A DNA stretch of 64,000 bases from assembly GCA_934045075.1 (NCBI GenBank), contig OW203725.1, positions 772,775 through 836,774 on the forward strand. The letters are read 5' to 3'. Of the stretch, positions 1-9,784 are shown piece after piece. The number at the start of each line of letters is the position of its first letter. Positions within the stretch are counted from its first letter, which is position 1. This stretch comes from Yponomeuta sedellus. Taxonomy: Eukaryota; Arthropoda; Insecta; Lepidoptera; Yponomeutidae. Position numbers and translations under genes: made by a program. The notes beneath the pieces were generated by a model. It worked only from the letters and a program-made list of their open reading frames with translations, did no database searches and had not been told where the DNA came from.

Positions 1-128
1 GTGCATGCAACGAATTATGAACGTTGATGAAGCGAAGGTGATCTGTCAGGATCGTGGCAAGTGTCAGTCCCTGGTCTGCCTGCTTACCCCTCTCGAATAC
101 AGGCGTGAGGTTGTGTTTGTATGTAGTG
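1..128 (+). mobile_element. RTE-like non-LTR 3' end fragment
   Basis: Contains a GGATCGTGGCAAGTG block followed by a 'TACCCCTCTCGAATACAGG' stretch and ends in a TGTATGTA tail. The copy at 15,459-15,602 is clearly homologous and ends in a longer (TATG)n. I recall this layout from 3' ends of lepidopteran RTE-type LINEs; the class is inferred. Cut by the window start, so the 5' extent is unknown. Confidence 0.55.
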
Positions 129-370
129 GACAGTACGATGAATTTTGGCGAACAATTTCATTCGCACCTGTTTGGTTGGTATGCACGCATCGCGCAGCAT
201 AAGACGAAGGCAAACGAGCTCACGTACGTAAGTACAGCAGCTAGGAATACGTAAAACACGCCTGTTGCCCAAGTGCTAGCCAGAGAAATGAATGTTACAG
301 TATTTCGACCAGTGTAGTGAGAGAACATCTGGCAAAAGAACCGTGTTTGTACTAAACAGTAGATATTCAA

Positions 371-440
371 TCGCTCGCTTACTATGAAGGAAAACTTCGT
401 GAGGAAACCTGAGTGTTCAAATACCTCAGTGCTTGAAAAT
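371..440 (+). mobile_element. SINE-E body fragment
   Basis: Carries GAAGGAAAACTTCGTGAGG and the 'CAAATACCTCAGTGCTTGAA' end of SINE-E, without a tRNA-like head, so it is 5'-truncated. Better copies are at 13,312-13,530 and 2,030-2,198. Confidence 0.6.
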
Positions 441-1099
441 GAAAAATTTTGTGGTCGTTTTCAGGCAAAAGAAAACTTAGACGTACCTGTTGAACACTTT
501 TATGGTTTAATTTTAAGAGTTTATCTTGTTTGGTTTTTTTTTATTTCTTTCTTCTTGGCAAACTCTCGCCACGGACGTAGTTTTACTGTCTAAAAAAATA
601 ACAAACTTTTAAAAGTATAACTACCCTATTTTTCTACAAGTTTGCCTGAAAACTGGTAGAGTATGCTAAGAACTACATTTTCTTCGAGTACAACTACCTA
701 AAGATCTTCTTTCAAAACCGAACAACCAAAATAAGTTTTCATATTCTTTTATCTAGTGATAAGAGTGACAGCTAGTTAAAATAAAAGTAGCACTTAATCG
801 CTAGGATGGCAGGATAACATTGACATGACATGAAGATTCTATCGCAAATCTGTCAACGAGCTGACAACGTAATTTTGTTAGCAAAATCTGGTAAGTATAT
901 TAGCTGTGAAAAAAGATGATATTCCTGAGAAAATTGCTAAAAACTTCTGTGTCCCAAAAAATACATCAAATAAACTTACGCCTTGACTTAGGAAGGGTAG
1001 AGAGAGACTAGAGATGGCGACCCAAGTGTTGTCTCCGAAACACATAAAAATATTCAAAATTTTAATTAATTTAATGTTTTCAATAAACGTAGGTATCTC
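441..1099. other. AT-rich stretch, nothing recognised
   Basis: Many short T and A runs, no open frame with recognisable content and no obvious inverted or tandem repeat. Confidence 0.6.
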
Positions 1100-1310
1100 G
1101 TAGGTTATCAAAGGTAGCGTATCTGTCTACCGTGCGAGAGGTCCCGAGTTCGAATCCCGGCTGCAGACAAAATAACCACAGGTCTCGGATGTTTACTTCT
1201 TAGTGATGTTGCTGTTACTGGTTCCCACGACACAGGGTATCCTAATGTGGATACCCGCGTAGACAGCATAAGCAATGTATGTGCCTGTATGTAAATGCTG
1301 GGTGAAAATG
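1100..1310 (+). mobile_element. SINE-A copy 1 (tRNA-derived)
   Basis: tRNA-like head at about 1,105-1,168 with a box-B-type GAGTTCGAATCCC, then the body 'TGGTTCCCACGACACAGGG' shared with copies at 12,679, 28,735, 37,411, 40,678 and 62,661. The box-A side is degraded compared with the 12,679 copy. A Pol III retroposon, not a functional tRNA. Confidence 0.8.
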
Positions 1311-1650
1311 TATTTTTTATCTTTTTTTTATCATTCTAAACTCTGTCATAAGGACGGCACAGGCTGGTTTGTCAACTTGTTAAGCATTAAGGAAAAACCA
1401 TAAAACCGACAGGGCCGGAGTTAAGCAACAATGAGCATTCGCTCTCCGGCTCTGAAAGGGCCATTTCAGAAAGGGACCCGCTTTATATTCCATTCTTTTA
1501 AACAGTCCCGACGCAGGGTGTGCCAAATAAAGCCCGACATGCAAAAACAACAGTCCAGTACACTGAAGCTATTTGTGACAAGAGAAAGATCACGGGCGAA
1601 CGCTAAGCTAATATGTATTTTTTTGTCTCGTTCTTTTCCGAAAATTCTGC
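1311..1650. other. no feature recognised
   Basis: A 77-codon open frame from 1,431 matches no family I recognise and has no supporting signal. Confidence 0.5.
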
Positions 1651-1688
1651 AAAGACAGGACTAGACTTAAGAGTCTAGTCCTGTCTTT
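1651..1688. repeat. Perfect 17-bp hairpin
   Basis: AAAGACAGGACTAGACT is followed after a 4-nt TAAG by its exact reverse complement. No T-run or flanking duplication explains it. It may be the core of a very small fold-back element. Confidence 0.85.
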
Positions 1689-2029
1689 CACACTAAATTA
1701 TAAAGTCGAAAGTTTGTCAGTGTGTGTTTGTTACTTCTTCACGTCTAAACAGCTAAAGTGATTTTTATCAAATTTGGTACAGAGTTAGCTGACACCCTGG
1801 ATTAATACATAGGCTACGTTTTATTGCGAGAAATTAATTATCTTTTTCTGTGAATAAGCTATTAATTTCCCCTAATAACCCGCGGGTACTGCGCGGCACA
1901 GCCAGTAGTAAGGCGTAATAATGCCAATATACGCTCCACTGTAATCCACAGGCCTTAATTACCCTATACCATCTCAATCTTAATTACAATTACATAATCT
2001 TAATTACAATCAGTGTGGGCACAATCACT
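1689..2029. other. no feature recognised
   Basis: AT-rich, with 'TAATCTTAATTACAAT' repeated at about 1,976-2,010. Nothing else stands out. Confidence 0.5.
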
Positions 2030-2198
2030 ACGCGTGCCCACCGATTGCCGATTTCAAGCCATAAGGAATGTGAACACCTCAGACACTCAAGGTTCATCAA
2101 GATGTTTTTTACTAATATACGTAACTTACAAAATAAAGTCATGCCGGTATTCAAACCCACGACGTAGAATCCGACATTCTATCACTCCGCTACCAACG
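2030..2198 (-). mobile_element. SINE-E copy, nearly complete
   Basis: Read on the minus strand: a tRNA-like head (2,198 to 2,141) with box B GTGGGTTTGAATACC, then AAGTTACGTATATTAGTAA, then the SINE-E body and the 'GAGTGTCTGAGGTGTT' end. The block order matches the plus-strand copy at 13,312. The head stops at the left end of the MITE at 2,200, which may have inserted into or beside it. Confidence 0.65.
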
Positions 2199-2199
2199 C

Positions 2200-2660
2200 T
2201 TTGGTTTCCTAGGAAAGCGGTGCCGTCATTTAATGGCCGTGATATTACGGACGCAAAAAGACGGCCGTCTTTACGGTGAAGACATGTGGAAAGTTCCACG
2301 GCCGTATTACCCATCGTTAGTATTTTTTTAAACATACATCAAACGAAAAGTATGCAAGAGAGAATATGGACGACCTTCCAAGAGTTGGAACTCAGTTTGT
2401 ACGTTGTTCCGGTAAAAAAAAAAACATAAATACGTATAAATAGCTTCATCGCTATTAATGAAAACGTTCACGAAACTATCTGACACCGTCAAGACGGCCG
2501 TCTTGAAAATAGCGGCACCGCTTTTTGACGATACGGTGTCAGTTACCGCTCTCTAGGAAACCGCGCCATTTTGTTTACATAGACAATGTTCAAGTGACGT
2601 CATTGACCGCTGTATTACGGCCGGTATATGACGGCACCAAACGGCACGTAGGAAACCAAA
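2200..2660. mobile_element. MITE with about 30-bp terminal inverted repeats
   Basis: Left end TTTGGTTTCCTAGGAAAGCG matches right end CGTAGGAAACCAAA inverted, and the GGTGCCGTCA box also appears inverted at both ends. The interior is rich in CGGCCG, including AGACGGCCGTCT twice. A GC dinucleotide flanks both sides; no longer target duplication is clear. No transposase frame, so non-autonomous; the superfamily is unknown. Confidence 0.7.
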
Positions 2661-3733
2661 GCTTTAGACCACTATACTTAAGTAGGTATTTGTGAAAATC
2701 TTTGCGCAGAAACCTGCCTGAATTCATTTGCTTAAAATATTTGCTTAAGGTAAGGTAGGTACCAAGCCAGAGTATAGAAATGTTTTTTAAATAGTTTATG
2801 CGTTAGTGAGAACGAATTCTTAAGAATTAACATCTGGTAGAATTTCTGCTTCATGGCATAGACCTTCTAACAGAGAGAGAGGCTTGCGACTTAGAAAAAA
2901 AAGTCATCGGTGAGTGGCGGGATTTAAAACTACTCTTTTCCACACTGTGTAATGCACAAGAAGGAAAACTATGGAAAACAAGACAACTGTCAGAAACAAT
3001 ATTGACTTATATCGGGATTAACTTACTTGATATCTACAGATGAAAGTATTATTTCTAAAAATTAATATTAAAACTGACAAAGACGAGATAACTTGGAGTA
3101 GATAGTTTTCAAAACTTATTATAACTACAGAAACCGTTAAGGGTTGTTTTCGCCCGTCGACGTCATCTAATAATAGAGTTTTTCAAGGGGTTAGCTCTAT
3201 CCAGTAAACAATTATAAAACGTCTTGCATCAAGACATTTGTAGAACTATCCTTGGCTAAACCGAATGACTGACAACCCTGTTTATTACCAATTTATTTGT
3301 TTATCCCTGGTCAAGTATTTTTTTGTTTACTAACTTGTAACTTTGCGACTTGGCGCCAGCTACCCTAATTCTCTCTTGAATATCTTTGCAAACTTCCTGT
3401 AAACGTTGCTAAAAAATGTACGAGGCCGCGTTTACACCCATCCCTCAAGCCTAACTCACTAATCAATCACATCAGGCGATTCTGCCGACCGTACATCATC
3501 GCCGTACTTTATCGAGGCGAATTAAAATTCAATTTTTCGCATAAGTCGGGCAATACCTCAACGCTGATTTATGTGCGCGCGCGTTGGCCCATAACTTAGT
3601 CAGGTAGTAGAGGGTCGGTAGGAAATTGTCCTTACTTGCCTCGTCTCGAGAAGACCGGTAACATAATATTTTTGACTTAAGCTGAATCTTTCTGAATTAC
3701 TTGATACTTGTCTGATATTTGTATAAAATACTG
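2661..3733. other. no repeat recognised
   Basis: About 1 kb with no open frame of note. The part near 3,420-3,600 is less AT-rich, low in repeats and could be single-copy DNA. Confidence 0.5.
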
Positions 3734-3945
3734 ATATCAACCCTTGTATGTCCCCACTGCTAGGGCACGGGTCTCTTCCTGCACCGCAGAAAGGTTAGGC
3801 CATACTCCACTACGTGGGCCAAGCCGGGGTTTGTGGAGGATTGTAAGACAGTGGCGGGCCTTACTATCAGAAGTTATCAAGCCGCCCATAAAGCCTTTGA
3901 CATGGCTTGACGACTGCCATTACATGACAGCCGACACCAATGGAT
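3734..3945 (-). mobile_element. 5S-SINE, 3' two-thirds
   Basis: Minus-strand copy that starts from the 3' end ('CATACAAGGGTTGATATC' on the minus strand) and runs to the 'GGTGTCGGCTGTCATGTAAT' region. It lacks the 5S-like head, as expected of a 5'-truncated retroposon. Confidence 0.8.
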
Positions 3946-3957
3946 TGATGTTTTTTT

Positions 3958-4035
3958 TTTATGTATTCTCGGTGGTGTCCCATTGCTGGGCAAAGGCCTC
4001 TTCTTTTGATTTCCACTCCTCTCATGGTACACTGA
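3958..4035 (-). mobile_element. LINE 3' end fragment (G tail)
   Basis: Contains 'CCCATTGCTGGGCAAAGGCC' and 'TTTCCACTCCTC', matching the longer minus-strand copies at 9,785-9,980 and 39,036-39,300. Confidence 0.55.
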
Positions 4036-4566
4036 ATTACCAATTAAGTTAATAATTCAATTGTGCATGCGAGACAGCATGCTCCACCGAAAAACAGCCG
4101 CAAAGAAATAACAATAAAACGTATCTTACGTATGAAATTTCCAGTGGGGTGACTCCGTGGGTAAAGTGAGTATTAGCTAAGGTGAGCGAGAGCGGGATGG
4201 CTGCAAGCGGAATTAGCATTCGCGTCTTATTCGCAGCGTCGCGCGCGCTGACAAATCGCTTATTTTCTGCCTCAAATGAAACGTCCAGTAATGGGGGTCA
4301 GGGGCACACCTAGCGCTTTTACACTATCAAATAATTCAGTTCAGTTTATTTGGGTTTTGGTCTGCAGTGGGTAGAAAATAATATATTATGCTTTTTATGA
4401 GTGTTGTTCAACTATGGAGTCACAACAAAAATCAAGTGTTGAAAAACCAAGTTGGTTGGGAGGTGCTAGGCGTTATCTTGAATGGAAGTTCAAGAAATTG
4501 ATTTTTTCTAAATGTATTTCCTCAATGATTGACTAAAAGTGTCTGAGAGAAGTATAAATAGTAGTA
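4036..4566. other. no repeat recognised
   Basis: A more GC-balanced patch at 4,150-4,270 contains 'GCGTCGCGCGCGCTGAC'. No frame, hairpin or known repeat was seen. Confidence 0.45.
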
Positions 4567-4700
4567 CCTTTTATGTCCACACTGAGGGGCACGGTTCTCT
4601 TCCCTGAGGAAGGTATAGGTCATACTCCACTACGGGGCCAAGTCCGGATTGGTGGAGGCTTGCAAGACTTGTGGCTGGTCTTACGTCTTAAGGCTCTGAG
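4567..4700 (-). mobile_element. 5S-SINE, diverged 3' fragment
   Basis: Matches the 3' part of the family ('GGCCAAGTCCGGATTGGTGG' on the plus strand) with many changes, so it is an older copy. Confidence 0.65.
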
Positions 4701-4849
4701 TTAAGTTTCAAGATGATAAAATAGTCAAGATATTTATTTTGTAAGTTTTATGTAAAACGTTACAATTATTTCAATTCAATTCAACTAGATTTTCATTGCA
4801 ACCTCCAATCTCAAAAGTAGGTATGCATTTATTTTCCATCTATTGTAAA

Positions 4850-5010
4850 GCTTTGTGTTTTTTTGTCCCAATAGACTGAACTAATTGGCAATCAGCTCTT
4901 TGCATCCATTTTTTATCCCTGTTCTGTTCTTCCGCAGTTTTAATATCGGTCCATTCCTTGATGTCACACAACCATAATATCTTTTTCGTCTTCACTTCCC
5001 TTTTACTGGC
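4850..5010 (-). pseudogene. Decayed LINE reverse transcriptase C-terminus
   Basis: The minus strand reads approximately DIKEWTDIKTAEEQNRDKKW, resembling the 'DDIRKWTG...RAQDRxKWR' C-terminal end of insect LINE polyproteins. There is no long frame around it and no RT core. The family assignment comes from recalled similarity only. Confidence 0.45.
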
Positions 5011-5017
5011 ATTAACG

Positions 5018-5127
5018 GTTAGTTTACTACCCTCGACAAAAATTACATGAAATACCTATTTTGGAACGTAACTGTATAATTAACTTTTGTAATTTTTGCC
5101 GAGAGTAGTAAACTAACCGTTAATGCC
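5018..5127. repeat. Inverted repeat, ~38-bp arms
   Basis: GGCATTAACGGTTAGTTTAC at 5,018 and its reverse complement ending at 5,127 bracket about 32 bp. The arm continues through CCTCGAC/GCCGAGA with few mismatches. A block homologous to the right arm starts the repeat at 41,338, so this may be the end of a PLE-like unit. Confidence 0.7.
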
Positions 5128-5250
5128 TTCAAAAAGACGCCTACCACCTCAGTCATCCGAGACCACGGCACCTGTAAAAGTGCCGAAACGTTGGGAAATT
5201 GTAAAAATGTAATAAACGAGCATAAATCCGTATAAAAACAGTTTTAATTA
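5128..5250 (+). mobile_element. PLE-like terminal block
   Basis: Has GACCACGGCACCTG, then GTGCCGAAACG, then 'AAATGTAATAAACGAGC' and 'ATAAATCCGTATAAAAAC'. The same order is seen at 41,338-41,490. The layout (stem, GAAACG, then AT-rich with ATCCG) resembles Penelope-like element termini; this class call is inferred. Confidence 0.4.
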
Positions 5251-5301
5251 GGAACATTTTGAACAAATCTGAGTATCAGAAAGACTGTAATCACCTCAAT
5301 C

Positions 5302-5420
5302 ACAAGCGTTTCAAGAAAAGTTCTACCATTGCCTGGATATAGTTAAAAAGTGATTTTTTTTTTCAGGTCTGAATTTCGTCCTTAGCCAGGAAATGGTAGA
5401 ACATTTCTTGAAACGCTTGT
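5302..5420. mobile_element. Short fold-back element
   Basis: Arms of 35 bp (ACAAGCGTTTCAAGAAAAG at the left, inverted at the right end) around a 50-bp centre, with about three mismatches. No coding capacity; no clear target duplication. Confidence 0.65.
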
Positions 5421-5565
5421 TATTATGGTCATTTGGTTTTTCGGTGCCGAGTAATGTAATAATCATCTTAATCATCAAATTTAATCTGTCTTATTTGTGT
5501 TTAAATTGTGGTATATAAGTGAAAACTTGTAATTAGCTGACATTTATTATTTCAAACTTATTATA

Positions 5566-5785
5566 GTCTGTTAGCTTTTAGAATATACCTCGGACTCTAT
5601 AGTAGGCTTCGGCTTTCACCGAAAGCACACGACTGTTATACTACTTCCTGCTCTGTATAAAACTTTTCTTCTCTATTTCGAAAAGTTATGTAAAGTTATA
5701 AATAACAAAATAAACCTTACGTTATTGCACTATAAACGATTTTATCCAATAGCAGCCGAGTTATATTCTAAAAGCTAACAAACTG
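5566..5785. mobile_element. MITE with TA flanks (mariner-like size and target)
   Basis: Terminal inverted repeats of about 28 bp: TGTTAGCTTTTAGAATATA on the left, inverted on the right as TATATTCTAAAAGCTAACA. TA dinucleotides sit immediately outside both ends. The flanking sequence resembles the dispersed repeat at 12,037-12,140, consistent with insertion into another copy of it. Superfamily inferred only from the TA. Confidence 0.65.
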
Positions 5786-5858
5786 TAAGTAAGTGTTAAA
5801 GCTGTGAGTTTTCCAAGTAATAGTAAAGAAATAAATACCTAAAGAATTACAGTCTTTT

Positions 5859-6019
5859 TGATACTTAGATTTGTTATGAGTCAAAATGTTTTATAACATA
5901 GTTTTAGTGAATCACGGGAAACGCCGCCGTTTTCCCGCGATTTTCCCATTAATTAGTGGGTGTGCTAATTGCAATCTAATAGATACTTAGATTTGTTATG
6001 AGTCAAAATGTTTTATAAA
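5859..6019. repeat. 38-bp direct repeat around 85 bp
   Basis: GATACTTAGATTTGTTATGA and the next 18 bases occur at 5,859 and again at 5,982 with no mismatch that I can see. The intervening 85 bp contain an inverted GGGAAA/TTTCCC pair. Too long for a target-site duplication; a local tandem duplication is simplest. Confidence 0.75.
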
Positions 6020-6598
6020 CTTATTTTCCATTTCATTTTATCAGCCAACCCTTCCTCTCCCGGTGCATTCCCGCCCGCAGGCGCAGTCCGACGCAACTGT
6101 GTAGTGAAACTTTTGATTTGTGCAGTTTAAGTTTGGAACGCGCCCCCCCACCCACGCCCAGAGTCCCCGTAGGAGGCCTCTATTTCCGGCCCGTTTTGTT
6201 CGCAACTGGGGCGAACAAAATAATATCAATACGATTCCATGGAGCAAGTGTAGGCCTTGTCAACAGGGAACATCGTCCATGCGCTTTTCACTCAGAACTC
6301 CAGCGCAACTTTGTTCATAAGCGGACTTTGCTTTTATGAGCATATCTGAACTGAACATACATCATACTTTGGCGTTATATTGTGTGCTCGTGCCCATGCA
6401 TGTTTAGTTGTGTTTGATCTTTATTACCCTCTGCGTGCGTGCATTCTATACTGTAATTTTCTTTTGCAAAAAATAAAAAGGTTGTTTGGTTGTGGGTTTG
6501 GTTTAGCAGCAAAAAAGTAAATCTTCTTCTGCAATCGTTTATAGACACGTCTCACATTTATTTACCAACATGAGTTTGAGTAAATATTGTATGGAATT
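6020..6598. other. no repeat recognised
   Basis: Contains a C-rich run (CGCGCCCCCCCACCCACG near 6,140) and overlapping short open frames on both strands. None resembles a known protein. Confidence 0.45.
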
Positions 6599-6672
6599 AG
6601 GCGTTACTTTGCGGAAATCCATAATATCCGTCATAATACGTCGAAATTACTTTGCTGAATTCCGCCAAAAAT
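6599..6672. mobile_element. MITE fragment (GGCGTTACTTTGCGGAA family)
   Basis: Begins GGCGTTACTTTGCGGAAATC and ends with GAATTCCGCCAAAAAT, matching the start and arm of the fold-back at 51,558-51,676. Confidence 0.55.
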
Positions 6673-6984
6673 TCCTCAAGCACCATACGGTTAGTTAATG
6701 CACCGCCCTCCCCTCCCATTTTTTCAAGCAGAAGCAAGACACGAAAACACCAGCACCGACACCAATACTTGTGTGATATAAAACACGCGACGCGTTTCGC
6801 CTCTAACACGAGGCATCCTCAGGCTCACATCTCTTCAATCTCTTTCGGTTGCACAAGGGGGTGTACGCAAGTAGGTACTTGTCTAGTCAGGCCTCTCTTG
6901 TACAAAATACAGAAAAAAAAATCAGTACAGTAATTATCTTCGTACAGAAACTTTTGTTACTTGATCCCTTTATTAACATGCTAT
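6673..6984. other. no feature recognised
   Basis: A 93-codon frame crosses this stretch without recognisable content. Confidence 0.4.
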
Positions 6985-7130
6985 CCAACAATAGTCGCGT
7001 CCATCTTCATAAAGACTCTAATTGAGTTCACGTTCATTCTATTAAATTAGCAGCGACGCCGGATTCTTTGACCTGCACGGCGAGGGCAGGCATCTAAACG
7101 GTGCATGGTAAGAGCAATCGTGTCCATTTT
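6985..7130 (+). repeat. Dispersed repeat, copy 1 of 3
   Basis: 'CGCGTCCATCTTCATAA...ATTAGCAGCGACGCC...CATCTAAACGGTGC' also occurs at 8,355-8,475 and partly at 7,644-7,710, all on the plus strand. Class unknown. Confidence 0.5.
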
Positions 7131-7263
7131 CTAATAGCCGTGGGCCACTGTTCCACGTGAGCTAACATGGGCCATTTCAATAGTTTGTCTTTGAATGCAA
7201 TTATTTATGATGGGCATCGATGTGGCCAACTTGTGGAAGCTTATCGCTAGTTTTATTTAATTT

Positions 7264-7608
7264 CACTTGAGTTAAGCAACAACAGGCGCGGTCAGGTTCA
7301 GGATGGGTGACCATCCCGTGAATAACGCTACCGGATTTTTTTCCGAGCGCTTCCGTGCTTCGCAAGGCATGTTAGGCCGTTGGTACTGACACGATTGTCA
7401 TGTAATGGCAGTCGTTAAGCCATGTCAGAGGCCTTATGAGCCTTGAAAACTTCTGACAGTAAGGCCCGCTATCGCCACTGTCGTACAATCATCCACCAAC
7501 CCCGACTTGGCCCCCGTGGTGCAGTATGGCATAACTTTCCAGAAAGTGACGCGTTGCAGAAAGTGACGCGTGCCCCAGCAGTGTGGACGTACAAGAGATA
7601 ATATCGAT
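7264..7608 (+). mobile_element. 5S-SINE, almost full length
   Basis: Starts at the 5S-like box A (GAGTTAAGCAACAACAGGCG), runs through GGATGGGTGACCATCCCGTG and the whole body, and ends in ATAATATCGAT. The upstream 5' leader seen at 13,701 is missing. A local duplication of 'GAAAGTGACGCGT' lies near 7,545-7,570. Confidence 0.85.
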
Positions 7609-7643
7609 TAAGGATACTAATAATGTCTACGCTTGTCTTTATT

Positions 7644-7710
7644 AGCAGGGGCGACCGTCGGCTCCGCATTCACGGCGTAAGGGCAGCCGTCTAAACGGTG
7701 AATCTACAGA
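7644..7710 (+). repeat. Dispersed repeat, copy 2 of 3 (partial)
   Basis: Shares 'GCATTCACGGCGTAAGGGCA' and 'GTCTAAACGGTGAAT' with the copies at 6,985 and 8,355. Confidence 0.4.
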
Positions 7711-8354
7711 GTGCTTAGTGCGAGTTTGACAGATCCAATCGAATAACTTTACTACCGCGTTAATCGGGCATTGAGTAGTGAGTATGAGTAAGTTAACCGT
7801 TCGAACTGGCAAACCGCTGTCACAGTACAACTTGCACTCGCGTTTATTCGTGTTTTGGTTGGTAAACGTGTTTTCTTCTCAACGTAAACCATTACAACTC
7901 GCACTCAGCAATTTTAAATTCCATACTTGTCGCTAGGTGGCGCTTCCTCGATGCCATAGAAATATGAGTTTACGTTAACGCGATCGAGTAGTTAAAAAAC
8001 TCGCACTAAGCACTCAGAAGACTATATTGCTACCAACAGTTAAATGATTGAAAGAATCCGGTTATAATATAACACACACATTGTTACAAGCCATTCATAT
8101 CGAGGTAACAATTTGTACACTCTTAGGCACTATCTGTAAAGTATATAAAAACAGTGACCAATAAAATCAGCCTGCTATTAAGGCGCTTTTATAATACATT
8201 TTTTACAAAATATCAAAAATCTTAGTATCTGTGACAACTATTTTTTTAAAAGCCTAGAACGTAGTATGAACATTCTAGGACTTTAATTGATTTCCGCTAG
8301 AAACGACCGTATTTTAGTCCTAACGGTGGCGATTTTCAGCACTCATCTGAACAG
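7711..8354. other. no repeat recognised
   Basis: AT-rich with no frame, tandem repeat or fold-back noted. Confidence 0.45.
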
Positions 8355-8475
8355 CAACAATAATCACGTCCATCTTCCTCATGTAATAACATAGTTGCCA
8401 TTCGTTCTATTAGCAGTGGTGAAACGCCGCATCTACGGCGGAGGGTAGTCACCTAAACGGGGCGCAGTAACAATA
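8355..8475 (+). repeat. Dispersed repeat, copy 3 of 3
   Basis: 'CACGTCCATCTTCCTCATG' through 'GCATCTACGGCGGAGGG' to 'CACCTAAACGGGGC', aligned in order with 6,985-7,130. Confidence 0.5.
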
Positions 8476-8596
8476 AAGCTAGAAGCGTTTCGGTGTCGGG
8501 GACAATTTGCACCGATCACGGGTCGCGCCCGTAGTGCCCCGCACTGTTACTGCGCCAGCACTGCGTGCAGGAAACAGTACGACAGCCGCTTTATAC

Positions 8597-8700
8597 TAAT
8601 TTTAAAAACCTATTCAGAGGCTAAAAATTCCACCCATGCCGGGATTCGAACCCGCGACCTCTGGCTATCCGTGCCAGTGCTCTTTCCAACTGAACTAATG
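8597..8700 (-). mobile_element. SINE-B copy 1, with 13-bp target duplication
   Basis: On the minus strand: tRNA-like sequence from CATTAGTTCAG through box B GGGTTCGAATCCC, then AATTTTTAGCCTCT and GGTTTTTAAAATTA. AGCCGCTTTATAC flanks it exactly at 8,584-8,596 and 8,701-8,713, so the inserted unit is only about 104 bp. This defines the short form of SINE-B: a tRNA head plus a tail of about 30 nt. Confidence 0.88.
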
Positions 8701-8747
8701 AGCCGCTTTATACCTAGGTCTTTGTAAATTTGTATGTATAACTACCG

Positions 8748-8832
8748 GACTATAATCCGGACTTGGCCCCCGTGGTGGGGTAAGGCCTACGCCTTCCTCG
8801 GCCAAGAGACCCGCGCACCTCGGTGGGGACAT
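8748..8832 (+). mobile_element. 5S-SINE, 3' fragment
   Basis: Contains CCGGACTTGGCCCCCGTGGT and CGGTGGGGACATA, with a degraded middle. Confidence 0.6.
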
Positions 8833-8884
8833 AATGGGTTGATGATGATTTATAATTCCCAGGCCAGTCAATGAAAAGAGCCCA

Positions 8885-8960
8885 CTCCTGGGCACAGGCC
8901 TCTTTGCGTCGTCATGTCACGCATTGATGTGACACTTAAGAGGCCTGTGCCCAGTAGTGG
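8885..8960. repeat. Tail-to-tail LINE ends forming an inverted repeat
   Basis: CTGGGCACAGGCCTCTT and its inverse AAGAGGCCTGTGCCCAG face each other across about 35 bp. Both match the G-type 3' end, so this is probably two LINE/SINE tails end to end. Confidence 0.5.
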
Positions 8961-9057
8961 GCTTGGTCTCCTGTCAAGGTTACACTTTACATCTGTACAC
9001 CTTGGGTCAGTTTCTGTATAGAGAATTTTGATAAAATATTTAACTGTAATGCTGTCT

Positions 9058-9284
9058 CTATACTATTTTTATTTTTAACGCACTAACCCACTTCTACTTC
9101 AGCCAGATGTCGCTGCCTGTACGTAATACAGAGAATAGTGTAAAGAGGTTCGAAATTTCACTGATGCCGGTGAGTCACCCATTAGCTCAGTTGGATAGAG
9201 CGCAGGCACGGATAGCCAGAGGTCTCGGGCTCGAATCCCGGCATGGGTGGAATTTTTAGCATCTAGATAGGTTTTTAAAAATGA
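9058..9284 (+). mobile_element. SINE-B copy 2, long form
   Basis: A 5' block (CAGATGTCGCTGCCTGTACG ... TTTCACTGATGCCGGTGAGT) of the long form precedes the tRNA-like part (9,177-9,250, acceptor CACCCAT with ATGGGTG) and the AATTTTTAGC tail ending GGTTTTTAAAA. Together with copy 1 it forms an inverted pair whose tRNA heads point outward. Confidence 0.85.
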
Positions 9285-9327
9285 TGTCTCTTCAAAGTTC
9301 TTACTTATTACTCATAATTCATACTCT

Positions 9328-9475
9328 AAGGACCAGTTTCTGAATTGAGAATTTCACAAAGTAAATATTTACTTAAGTAACGTTCTGTCATGCCCTGTTC
9401 TGAGAAATTCTAAAAAACAGCACTACAGTTAACTATTTACTTAGCGGAATTCTCAATTCAGAAATTGGTCCTTAG
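9328..9475. mobile_element. MITE with ~30-bp terminal inverted repeats
   Basis: Ends CTAAGGACCAGTTTCTGAAT and the inverse ATTCAGAAATTGGTCCTTAG, continuing through TGAGAATT. A related degraded end is at about 9,002-9,050. The GGACC/GGTCC ends with TAA/TTA outside resemble PIF/Harbinger MITEs; that is an inference. Confidence 0.7.
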
Positions 9476-9559
9476 TATGTACCGAACTGAATAGGGGAAC
9501 GACAAAATAATTAAGAATAATTCTCTCCTCTGTATTCTTAACAAAAAATCTCTCTGGAT

Positions 9560-9760
9560 ATGTTTTTCAAAGTCCGCAGGCCGAGAGCCGGATGGCAGTC
9601 AGTGGATAGACCAATTGTATGGAGACGGTTGGAAGATTTGGTCAAGTCGGCAAGGAGCCATTGGTGGGAATAGCGAAAGATCGCGGAGGATGGTGTGATG
9701 GGGAAAAGGCCTGCCGTGGGACCCAGCAGTGGGCAGGCTGGTGATGATGTTATCCAAATA
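9560..9760 (+). pseudogene. LINE C-terminus and 3' tail (G type)
   Basis: Decayed coding sequence with GCGAAAGATCGCGGAGG then 'GGCCTGCCGTGGGACCCAGC', 'AGTGGGCAGG' and 'CTGGTGATGATG'. This matches the end of insect LINE polyproteins followed by the usual 'cagcagtgggac...gatgatg' tail. No RT core remains. Confidence 0.6.
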
Positions 9761-9784
9761 TTGTTTTTCTACAATATTAGATTT

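Noticed and set aside
3744..4052. 102-codon plus-strand frame
   Set aside because: Antisense through a 5S-SINE; similar frames appear at other 5S-SINE copies (26,343, 36,382, 7,469) because the repeat lacks stops there.
5160..5200. Active hammerhead ribozyme
   Set aside because: The stem and GAAAC are present, but the required CUGAUGA segment is missing, so activity cannot be claimed.
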